A program made the position numbers and the translations under genes. From positions 1 to 50,151 of IMG/VR virus record IMGVR_UViG_3300032240_001755: a stretch of DNA of 50,151 nt; one strand, 5' to 3'. Origin of the DNA: a virus. This document shows positions 44,032 to 50,151 of the stretch, in pieces (position 1 is the first letter of the stretch; each line of letters opens with the position of its first letter). The notes under the pieces were generated by a model. That model saw only the letters and a list, made by a program, of their open reading frames with translations. It was not told the origin of the DNA and searched no databases.

Positions 44032-44472
44032 ATGGATCAAAAATATCATTTAGCATTAAAAACGGCATTTGCAAGCGAATACGCATTTGCATTAAAAGCG
44101 CAAAACTTTCACTGGAACGTAGAAGGTGCAAGTTTTCCGCAACTACATATATTGTTTGAAAAAATCTACGACGAAGTGTATGGAAGTATTGATACATTTG
44201 CAGAACAACTTCGCGCACTACAGATGTACACACCTGCAAGTTTAGCCAAGTTTAGTATGCTTACCAAAGTTGAAGATGAAAATACAGAAGGTATGGATGC
44301 TGGACAAATGGTTGCAGAATTACTACAAGATAGCGAAAAGATGGCTGGTATTTTTAAGTTAGTATTTGCCATGGCTGAACAATCCGGTGATCATGGATTA
44401 AGTAACTTTTTTGCAGATCGTCAAGATGCACATAAAAAACACAGCTGGATGTTACGCAGTACATTAAAATGA
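44032..44472 (+). CDS. dps: Dps-like ferritin (146 aa)
   Basis: Dps forms a dodecamer that oxidises and stores iron, uses peroxide and can bind DNA. The di-iron ferroxidase residues match E. coli spacing exactly: His in FHWNVEG (position +0), His +12 (QLHILF), Glu +16 (Asp in E. coli), Asp +27 and Glu +31 (SIDTFAEQL). The length and the five-helix layout fit, without the Lys-rich DNA-binding tail. It starts one base after the previous stop and lies among proteins with head-targeting-like leaders; its own N-terminus (MDQKYHL) lacks that motif. Confidence 0.88.
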   Translation: MDQKYHLALKTAFASEYAFALKAQNFHWNVEGASFPQLHILFEKIYDEVYGSIDTFAEQLRALQMYTPASLAKFSMLTKVEDENTEGMDAGQMVAELLQDSEKMAGIFKLVFAMAEQSGDHGLSNFFADRQDAHKKHSWMLRSTLK

Positions 44473-44747
44473 AACAGTATAGGATTACAACAGAGCATTT
44501 AAATCAATCATCTGACGACGACTGTTATCTTGCACCTGAAGATCCTATACATGAATTAAAAGCAATTCAGCACTTGGCAGGTCTAGGTGCTGATGCTAGA
44601 TTACACGAAATGCGTGGAAGTAATCCTAGTGTTACTGGAAGCGATAACGGACGTATACAAAGAGAGCAAAATATTAAACCGGGTACACCTGAATGGTTTA
44701 AACTATGGTTTAGTTTACCATACATGACTGGGGAGAAAAAAATATGA
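44469..44747 (+). CDS. Phage protein of unknown function (92 aa)
   Basis: ATGA overlap with dps and with the next gene, so it is coupled on both sides. A soluble acidic protein (LNQSSDDDCYLAPEDPIHEL, NIKPGTPEWFKLWFSLPYMT). One cysteine, no membrane segment. The order dps, this gene, next gene looks like a conserved late-structural run in T4-like phages, but no function is known. Confidence 0.68.
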   Translation: MKQYRITTEHLNQSSDDDCYLAPEDPIHELKAIQHLAGLGADARLHEMRGSNPSVTGSDNGRIQREQNIKPGTPEWFKLWFSLPYMTGEKKI

Positions 44748-45217
44748 AAATGTCAGATTTAGATGAAAATTGGAATCGCCGAAGTGCTTATCAACGCGAC
44801 TACGACTCAAGCGTAAGCGGAATGGGCAAGCGTGATAGTTTAGCCTACCAGTTAGACGGTGGCGCTAACGATGAAGGGTGGGATCGAGAAGAGCCTAGAC
44901 AGCACAGACAACCTGCTGCCGATGTTCCGCACGATGTACATATTAATGGTAAAAAGTGGAAAACTTTTGGATCCCACAGTCATGCTAGCAATGTTGCTAA
45001 AAAGATCAAAGGAGCTACTGTACATCGATCAATTTCAGAAAATGCTACTGCCGGCGCCACTAGCGCAGGGTCGGTGAGTGTAGGTAATGCTATATACAAA
45101 AATAAGCCAGCAAAATCTGCCAAAAATAAAGATGGAACGGTTAAAAACGCACAAGATATGGATGTAAATCTAATTACAGGCGGAAGTATCGGCAAGCAGT
45201 CATTCATCAAACGATAA
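44744..45217 (+). CDS. Phage protein with repetitive, disordered regions (157 aa)
   Basis: The N-terminal half is charged and Asp/Arg/Gly-rich (DYDSSVSGMGKRDSLAYQLD, GWDREEPRQHRQPAADVPHD). Residues 64-94 (VHINGKKWKTFGSHSHASNV, AKKIKGATVHRS) could form a small beta-alpha fold. The segment ENATAGATSAGSVSVGNA followed by a Lys-rich stretch is of a kind I recall in T4-like phage head-associated proteins. Late promoter of the next gene overlaps its stop codon. Function unknown. Confidence 0.66.
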   Translation: MKMSDLDENWNRRSAYQRDYDSSVSGMGKRDSLAYQLDGGANDEGWDREEPRQHRQPAADVPHDVHINGKKWKTFGSHSHASNVAKKIKGATVHRSISENATAGATSAGSVSVGNAIYKNKPAKSAKNKDGTVKNAQDMDVNLITGGSIGKQSFIKR

Positions 45218-45220
45218 ATA
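45213..45220 (+). promoter_or_regulatory. Late promoter element (GATAAATA)
   Basis: GATAAATA overlaps the preceding stop codon, 23 bases before the ATG at 45244, with CGGAG as ribosome site. Confidence 0.65.
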
Positions 45221-45243
45221 TATAAAGAAAACGGAGTTTACCC

Positions 45244-46803
45244 ATGCCACTAGAACCAAGCGAAATGAATCCAGCAATGAGCCCAGATATGGCTGCACCT
45301 GCACAAGGATTTGATTTACCTACAGGACAACCAGATCACGAAGGCGCAATGGCCAAAGCTGATCTTTATAAATTAGCAAATTATAGCTTAAAATTGTTTA
45401 AGCAAATGGACGATAGCACACAATTAGAATCTTGGGTTCAAGCTAAGATTACTAAAGCCGCTGACTACATTGCCAGCGTATATCACTATTTAGAATACGA
45501 AATGAAATTTAGTGAGTACGGTCATCATTTGGATAACAGCGATACATTAAACGAGGCGCAAAAAATGAGAATTAAAGAATTACTAGCTGAAGCTAAAGAT
45601 AAGATGAAGGCGCTGAAAAAGCAAGATGCTGAAAAAGCAAAGAAAGTTGAAGAAGGCATCTTAAGTGGTGGTGATCGCCCATGTACAGAATGTGGTGGTA
45701 CTGGTATGGTTTATGAAGAACCTAAACCAATTCCGGCGCACGTACAGGGTAAAGTTGAAAAATACAAGCGTTTAACAAAAGCAACCCATGCCGCTCACAA
45801 GCGTTTAGATAAAAATCACAACGGTATTCCAGATGACGAAGAATTAGATGAGTTAACAGCAGAGTATCCAGGTGGCAGTACAAATTTCAGCACAGGCGAA
45901 GTTAAAGGTTCATATACTCCAACTGCGCCAGCAACGGGACAAGATAAACCCACTAAAGAAAGTTTTGACGAAAAATCAAAAGTTGGTGATACCAAAAAAA
46001 CCCGCACAGGTGTAATGACTAAGACTGACACTGGCGTTAAACATACTAACACTAGCTATCACGATGATGGCGAAGCTGAAGAAAAATCAGGTAAAGGTGT
46101 TAAGAGTCATGCTAAATCACAATCTGCCTCTGAAAAGAAAGATCGTGCTCCAGCTCTAAAGCAAAGTCCTAAGAGTGCTAAGACATGGGGTATGAAAGAC
46201 GGTTCAAAATTTGATAACCGCGATAAAGTTGACGAAGCCAAAAAGAAGGGCGACGGTAATTTGGCTAACAATGCTAAACCATATGACAAAATAACACGCG
46301 GTGATGTTATTGCCGGACGTCTTGGTAAAGACGAAAAAGGTGGCAAGGAAGTTAAAGAAGCCGCAAAGCCAAGCGCAGGACTAAGTGCCGCTAAAAAATC
46401 TGCTGTTGTTAAGAAAGCTAAAGCAGGTGGAGATATTGGTAAGCCAGGTAAGAGCTTTGACAAGGTAGCTAAGGCTGCGGGCGGTGGTAAGAAAGGCGAG
46501 AAAATTGCCGCTGCCGCTATGTGGAAAAACATCAAAGAAACTACTGCTTACATTGCTGAAAAAGCAAAAGCAACTAAAGATTTGCCAGGTAATCAGGAAA
46601 AGATTGATGCAGATCACGACGGTAAAATTGAAAAATCAGATTTAGCCGCATTACGTGCTAGTAAAAAAGAAACAGTTAAAGAGTCTACAGAATTTACACG
46701 TATGCAAGAGCAATTAAGTCGTTTAAATCGTAACGAAAACTTGCAAGTAACCGAATCTTCTGAAGTTGCACAACTACGCAAGTTGACAAAATTACTAGGA
46801 TAA
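45244..46803 (+). CDS. Large late protein with EF-hand-like loops and one zinc motif (519 aa)
   Basis: N-terminal residues 35-110 are a helical region (KADLYKLANYSLKLFKQMDD, WVQAKITKAADYIASVYHYL) that I associate with T4-like marine phage virion proteins. CTECGGTG near residue 147 is half of a DnaJ-type zinc site. Two DxDxDG-type loops, DKNHNGIPDDEEL (near 189) and DADHDGKIEKSDL (near 456), resemble EF hands or dockerin calcium loops. The middle is Lys/Gly/Ser/Asp-rich and probably disordered. MWKNIKETTAYIAEKAK near 430 is a conserved-type helix. A structural or packaged role is inferred from the late promoter and composition. Confidence 0.68.
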   Translation: MPLEPSEMNPAMSPDMAAPAQGFDLPTGQPDHEGAMAKADLYKLANYSLKLFKQMDDSTQLESWVQAKITKAADYIASVYHYLEYEMKFSEYGHHLDNSDTLNEAQKMRIKELLAEAKDKMKALKKQDAEKAKKVEEGILSGGDRPCTECGGTGMVYEEPKPIPAHVQGKVEKYKRLTKATHAAHKRLDKNHNGIPDDEELDELTAEYPGGSTNFSTGEVKGSYTPTAPATGQDKPTKESFDEKSKVGDTKKTRTGVMTKTDTGVKHTNTSYHDDGEAEEKSGKGVKSHAKSQSASEKKDRAPALKQSPKSAKTWGMKDGSKFDNRDKVDEAKKKGDGNLANNAKPYDKITRGDVIAGRLGKDEKGGKEVKEAAKPSAGLSAAKKSAVVKKAKAGGDIGKPGKSFDKVAKAAGGGKKGEKIAAAAMWKNIKETTAYIAEKAKATKDLPGNQEKIDADHDGKIEKSDLAALRASKKETVKESTEFTRMQEQLSRLNRNENLQVTESSEVAQLRKLTKLLG

Positions 46804-46807
46804 TTTT

Positions 46808-47143
46808 ATGGACATGAAGCGCATACTACAGGCGATGGATGGCGTTGCTACAAAGCCTGTAGTAGGTGCTGACAACATGTCTAAATTTTTGTCTATTGTA
46901 GACAAAAATGCCAGTGTTCAAATTCTTAACGAAGCCACTCCGCATAAAGTATCATTGCCAGTACAAATGGCAATGCAACATTATCAACAACCTACAAAAA
47001 TGTTAGAGCGTAAAGAATCTCTCATTTACAAATACTTTACACAAGTAGAAGAAGAAAAATTACAAGAACAAGTAAACAAACGTCAATTAATTAACCAGTA
47101 TGCAGGTCAAATTGCAGAGCGTGTATTAGGAAAAAACAAATGA
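46808..47143 (+). CDS. Helical phage protein with leader-like N-terminus (111 aa)
   Basis: The first residues MDMKRILQAMDGVATKPV resemble the start of the next protein (MNIKDLISKMDAIEQGSDKP): Met, basic, amphipathic helix, then Met-Asp. The rest is helical and rich in Gln, Glu and Lys (LPVQMAMQHYQQPTKMLERK, EEEKLQEQVNKRQLINQYAG). No known domain. It overlaps the next gene by four bases. Possibly a head-assembly or packaged protein. Confidence 0.66.
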   Translation: MDMKRILQAMDGVATKPVVGADNMSKFLSIVDKNASVQILNEATPHKVSLPVQMAMQHYQQPTKMLERKESLIYKYFTQVEEEKLQEQVNKRQLINQYAGQIAERVLGKNK

Positions 47144-49710
47144 ATATAAAAGACCTTATTTCTAAAATGGATGCCATCGAACAAGGCTCTGATAAACCAG
47201 TAATGGAAATTGCACCGCTGGTGGCTGCGGCATTAGGTGGTGGTCTTGGTTATTTGGCTAGTCAAGGTGGTAGCAGTGAAGATCCAGGTGCACCACCTAC
47301 TGAAATAGTACCTACTCACTTTCATAAAGGAAACCTTGGTAATATTATACCATTGATGATGACTAAACCTGGTGTTTTTTGGTGGATGGGTTCGTCACAA
47401 AATGCAGAAGGTGGTCGAGGAGGTGGTCGAGAAATACAGCGTTGGAATGGAAATACAAAAAATCGTTCTGCTTGGAACCCAGCAAGTGTTGACGGTGTTT
47501 ATATTGATGGCAAACCTGTTGAATTTCCAGAAGGCGTAACCTGGGATACATATAAGCCTCCGGTTAAACCTGATGCTCCAGTTAAACCTGATGCTCCAGT
47601 TACCCCAACTCCAGTTACTACAGTTACCCCAGACAGCGGGCAAGGCGGTAATACAGCACCTTGTGCTGAAAAGATTGCCAAACTAAATTCACTATTGAAA
47701 AAATTAGAAGCAGCCAAAAAAGGCGGTCCAACACTAGACTCGGGACAAGCTGGCAAACCCACTGACGACGTTATGAAACGTTTGGCAGGTGTTGGGGTTC
47801 CCGTTAAAGAAGATATATCGTTAGGCATTGAGCAACAACTATTATTAGAGTTTGGTTATCATGAACTAGACGAATATAGTATGCAACAATTTGGACAAGA
47901 TGCTAGTGATTTTGGCCGAGGTGCATTTAACGGTGTTACTTTAGGTGCCGGTGACAACATTGTTGCAGGCGGCAAAAGTCTTATTAAAGGTACAAAATAC
48001 AAAGACGAATTAGGTAAAGAACTTGCGGCCACTAAAGATGCCGAAGAGCGTAGTCCTTATTTGTATGGCGGCGCTAATCTTGCTGGATCTATTCTTGCAC
48101 CAATTCCAGGTGGATTTGCAGGAAATTTAGCTGTTAAAGGTGCTAAGGCAGCAGGAGTTACAAGCAAACTTGGCTTAGGCGCTGTAAATCTTGGAACTCA
48201 GGCAGCGGCAAATATTGGCGCAACATATGCCGCAGATAAGGCAATTCAAGCACACAATGCTAATGTATTGGGTACTCCTGATCAACCTCAACAAGGTGGT
48301 AAGCCACAAGGTGATCCTAAAGTATATGCACTACAACAAAAATTAATTGCAGCCGGTGCTAAGATTAAAGCAGACGGAATTATGGGACCTGCTACACAAA
48401 CAGCTATGAAACAATTCCCTACTGTTAAAGAATCAGTTGCAGAATCAATGGCTAGTTTACGAGATCGTCTAGCAATGCTAGAACAAGAAAAATCTTTAGA
48501 TGAAGCAGGTAAGTTAGATCTAGCAACTAAAGGTGCTGATTGGCTTTCTAGTAAAATTGGCGGATTATTTGGCAAAGGCGCAGATGATGCCGCTACGGCC
48601 GCAACTAAAGCCGCTGACAAAGTAGCGCCAGCCGCAACTAAAGCCGCTGACAAAGTAGCGCCAGCCGCAACTAAAGCCGCTGATACGTTACCGACAACTG
48701 TTAGACTATCAGGCGAAACTTGGACTAAAAACGGTAGTAACTATCTTAGCAATACTGGTAAGTCTATGTCAGTAGATAAGATGGCAGCAAAACTTGGAAA
48801 AACTGATGCTAAATTAAGTCCGGGTGGTACAAAAGTTCAAGGTCAAGGGACCGCTAATGCAAATGCTGGAGCCCGTACTCAAAGTGCTATGGCTAATATG
48901 GTAAAAGGTGGCGCCGACGATGCTGCCAAAGCAGCCGGTAAGGCAGCAGATGATGTTGCTGGAGTAGCCGGTAAGGCAGCAGATGATGTTGCTGGAACAG
49001 GTGGTAAAGCAGCCGGTAAGGCAGCAGATGATGTTGCTGGAACAGGTGGTAAAGCAGCCGGTAAGGCAGCAGATGATGTTGCTGGAGCAAGTTCTTCAGC
49101 TAGCTCAAGTGCAAGCTCAAGTGCAAGTAGAAAAGTATTAACAGGTGCAGAAAAAGCAGAAAAAGAAGCAGTTCAAGCATTAGGACCATTAGAAAAGAAA
49201 TCCTGGATTAGACGTAACCCTGGAAAGGCGCTTACATACGGACTAATAACTACCGCAACTGCATATGCATTATACAGAATGCTTTCAGGTGATGACGGTC
49301 AAGGGCCAAATCCAGAGCCAGTTACACCAACTACAGTTACACCAACTCCAGTTACACCAACTACAACAAATACAACAGATATTGAAAACGAAATTGGGCA
49401 GTTAATGTCTGACTTAGCACAACAGCCAGAGTGCCAAAAAGAATTGGCGGCGGCAAGGCAAGAATTAGCTAGAATTACTGGTAATACTGCAATTGGTTCA
49501 TTAGATGCTAAATCAACAGCACCGACACGTACACAAGTGCAAACAGATGACGAAGGTAATCATATGATTACTACGCCAGATGGAAAAACTATAGTTGTTG
49601 GGCCAGATGGTAAGCCTCTAGAAAACGGTGGTAAAATTCCAGCAAAAGCTCCTGCTACATTAGGCGAAACTGACGAATTAGCTCGCTGGTTGAAAATAGC
49701 CCGCGGTTAA
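47140..49710 (+). CDS. Modular late protein with peptidoglycan-binding-like domain and repeats (856 aa)
   Basis: Segments in order: leader-like N-terminus, a Gly-rich hydrophobic helix (LVAAALGGGLGYLASQGG, about 27-44), a Trp/Gly/Arg region, Pro/Val repeats (PVKPDAPVKPDAPV), an amphipathic membrane-active-looking region (GAFNGVTLGAGDNIVAGGKS, ANLAGSILAPIPGGFAGNLA), and a PG_binding_1-like stretch (VYALQQKLIAAGAKIKADGI, then MGPATQTAMKQF, near 397-428). Then Ala/Lys repeats, a polar repeat, a transmembrane segment (LTYGLITTATAYALYRML, about 705-722) and a C-terminal helical part. Two hydrophobic regions and a wall-binding motif would suit a protein ejected into the envelope with the DNA, but this is inference. 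Confidence 0.68.
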   Translation: MNIKDLISKMDAIEQGSDKPVMEIAPLVAAALGGGLGYLASQGGSSEDPGAPPTEIVPTHFHKGNLGNIIPLMMTKPGVFWWMGSSQNAEGGRGGGREIQRWNGNTKNRSAWNPASVDGVYIDGKPVEFPEGVTWDTYKPPVKPDAPVKPDAPVTPTPVTTVTPDSGQGGNTAPCAEKIAKLNSLLKKLEAAKKGGPTLDSGQAGKPTDDVMKRLAGVGVPVKEDISLGIEQQLLLEFGYHELDEYSMQQFGQDASDFGRGAFNGVTLGAGDNIVAGGKSLIKGTKYKDELGKELAATKDAEERSPYLYGGANLAGSILAPIPGGFAGNLAVKGAKAAGVTSKLGLGAVNLGTQAAANIGATYAADKAIQAHNANVLGTPDQPQQGGKPQGDPKVYALQQKLIAAGAKIKADGIMGPATQTAMKQFPTVKESVAESMASLRDRLAMLEQEKSLDEAGKLDLATKGADWLSSKIGGLFGKGADDAATAATKAADKVAPAATKAADKVAPAATKAADTLPTTVRLSGETWTKNGSNYLSNTGKSMSVDKMAAKLGKTDAKLSPGGTKVQGQGTANANAGARTQSAMANMVKGGADDAAKAAGKAADDVAGVAGKAADDVAGTGGKAAGKAADDVAGTGGKAAGKAADDVAGASSSASSSASSSASRKVLTGAEKAEKEAVQALGPLEKKSWIRRNPGKALTYGLITTATAYALYRMLSGDDGQGPNPEPVTPTTVTPTPVTPTTTNTTDIENEIGQLMSDLAQQPECQKELAAARQELARITGNTAIGSLDAKSTAPTRTQVQTDDEGNHMITTPDGKTIVVGPDGKPLENGGKIPAKAPATLGETDELARWLKIARG
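48598..48684 (+). repeat. 33-bp tandem repeat in coding sequence
   Basis: Units at 48598 and 48631 are complete and 48664 partial, encoding AATKAADKVAP. In-frame, so copy number can vary; the residues form an Ala/Lys helix. Confidence 0.85.
48937..49086 (+). repeat. Tandem repeat encoding GKAADDVAG units
   Basis: A 27-bp core starting GGTAAGGCAGCAGATG occurs at 48937, 48970, 49015 and 49060. The last two units are 45 bp apart and encode GTGGKAAGKAADDVA; the first are 33 bp apart. The repeats lie in frame and code for an Ala/Asp/Lys helix. Confidence 0.85.
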
Positions 49711-49716
49711 TCAAAT

Positions 49717-49743
49717 AAAATGGCAGACTAGTTCTGCCATTTT
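49717..49743 (+). terminator. Intrinsic terminator after the late block
   Basis: AAAATGGCAGA, loop CTAGT, TCTGCCATTTT: an 11-bp perfect stem with a T-run at its 3' end. It closes the 45244-49710 transcript. Confidence 0.8.
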
Positions 49744-49765
49744 CACCTTTAAAATTTCTAAGAGC

Positions 49766-49794
49766 TTGCATTTATAAGATAAGTACTGTATAAT
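49766..49794 (+). promoter_or_regulatory. Early-type promoter before the DsbA-like gene
   Basis: TATAAT (49789-49794) with TTGCAT (49766-49771) 17 bases upstream. Upstream of the -10 it shares TACTGTATAAT with the 3748 promoter. Confidence 0.55.
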
Positions 49795-49819
49795 AGGCTT
49801 ATACATTAGGAGATTTACA

Positions 49820-50077
49820 ATGGGTGGTCGTTCATACGGTGCAGAAGAAAAGGCAAAATTAGAAAGATTAATCAGCGAAGGCTCTACAGTACTTCGTGAA
49901 GTAGAAGATTTACAAGAAGGCTTAAAAGAAACTGTTAAGGCAGTAGCAGAAGAATTACAAATTAAACCCAGTGTTATTAACCGTGCAATTAAGATTGCCC
50001 ATAAAGGTGATTGGGCGGCTTACAATGAAGATTGGGAAGAAATTGAAGCAATTTTGGATATTACAAAACGTATCTAA
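49820..50077 (+). CDS. dsbA: DsbA-like double-stranded DNA-binding protein
   Basis: T4 DsbA is a small (89 aa) DNA-binding protein thought to help late transcription. This 85-residue protein has the same length and layout: charged N-terminal helix (KLERLISEGSTVLREVEDLQ), a middle DELG-like segment (VAEELQIKPSVINRAIKIAH) and a C-terminal acidic helix (DWEEIEAILDITKR). The name is based on recall of DsbA in T4-like phages, and T4 sequence identity is low. GGAG lies nine bases before the ATG, and the promoter is the TATAAT type, fitting expression before late genes. Confidence 0.6.
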   Translation: MGGRSYGAEEKAKLERLISEGSTVLREVEDLQEGLKETVKAVAEELQIKPSVINRAIKIAHKGDWAAYNEDWEEIEAILDITKRI

Positions 50078-50151
50078 ACCTGCTGTAATATAAAGGCAAG
50101 GCGGGCCATAATCCGCCATATAGGTGTTTGTCAGCCCTAAATGACATAAGG
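50078..50151 (+). other. Window end, no complete gene
   Basis: A short GGCGG (50100-50104), eight-base loop, CCGCC (50113-50117) hairpin lacks a T-run; it may be a weak terminator. TAATAT near 50086 could be a -10 box for a gene starting beyond the window. Nothing else is supported. Confidence 0.3.

Noticed and set aside
46107-46535. 142-residue minus-strand frame
   Set aside because: Antisense shadow of the Lys/Ala-rich region of the 519-residue protein.
48598-49086. Short regular repeats suggestive of a CRISPR array
   Set aside because: Units are adjacent, lack unique spacers, are in frame and encode Ala/Lys helices.

Overview
The window is one contiguous piece of a large, AT-rich, tailed bacteriophage genome of the T4-like (marine/freshwater myovirus) type. 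The evidence is a T4-style set of genes (clamp-loader small subunit, gp31-like GroES, dCMP deaminase, PhoH, MazG, HesB-type Fe-S carrier, DsbA-like DNA-binding protein), very long repetitive virion fibre genes, tight gene packing with ATGA/TAATG overlaps, and a recurrent promoter motif ending in TAAATA that matches the T4 late promoter. Classical TTGACA/TATAAT promoters also occur, so the host is probably a proteobacterium. The host cannot be named from this sequence. No CRISPR array, tRNA, transposon or integrase was seen.

Layout. 1-3738: end of one fibre gene (cut by the window start), a small protein and a second repetitive fibre-like protein. 3740-5700: an early-type operon from a consensus sigma70 promoter: QueD-like protein, two small proteins, UV-damage endonuclease. 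5687-7207: small late units in both directions: a basic Ala/Pro/Lys protein, an Fe/Mn superoxide dismutase with all metal ligands, a Cys-rich protein and a HesB/ErpA carrier. 7214-27842: the main adhesion/structural block: a 4235-residue fibre, an 822-residue fibre, a short fibre-like protein, a 1343-residue virion protein that carries a complete animal-type haem peroxidase domain, and two small proteins. 27852-31144: DNA metabolism and chaperone genes. 31166-31879 (minus): phoH behind a structured leader. 32044-37109: structural/unknown genes, then a lysis-like cassette (GH19 endolysin, spanin-like pair, small membrane proteins), a LamG-like protein and a small exported protein. 37178-40981: DnaJ-like and ClpA-like chaperones and an unknown. 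41056-49710: late genes whose products repeatedly begin with a short T4 capsid-targeting-like leader ending in (L/F)xE; they include a KWDG-motif protein, an NMNAT-like nucleotidyltransferase and a neighbouring intact Dps. 49820-50077: DsbA-like protein.

Themes. (1) Late transcription: GATAAATA/GGTAAATA/GCTAAATA elements stand upstream of nine or ten genes, including a back-to-back divergent pair. (2) Oxidative/iron chemistry: superoxide dismutase, Dps, an Fe-S carrier and a virion-linked haem peroxidase are all encoded here with their active-site residues kept, an unusual concentration for 50 kb of phage DNA. (3) Modular adhesins: shared N-terminal and C-terminal modules and DNA-level repeats suggest fibre shuffling. 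(4) A group of proteins that may be packaged inside the capsid and delivered into the host.

The most interesting candidate for an undescribed system is the haem peroxidase embedded near the N-terminus of a multi-Ig-like virion protein, possibly working with the phage superoxide dismutase, followed by the putative capsid-internal protein cluster and the phoH leader. All function calls are from reading sequence only; no database search was run.
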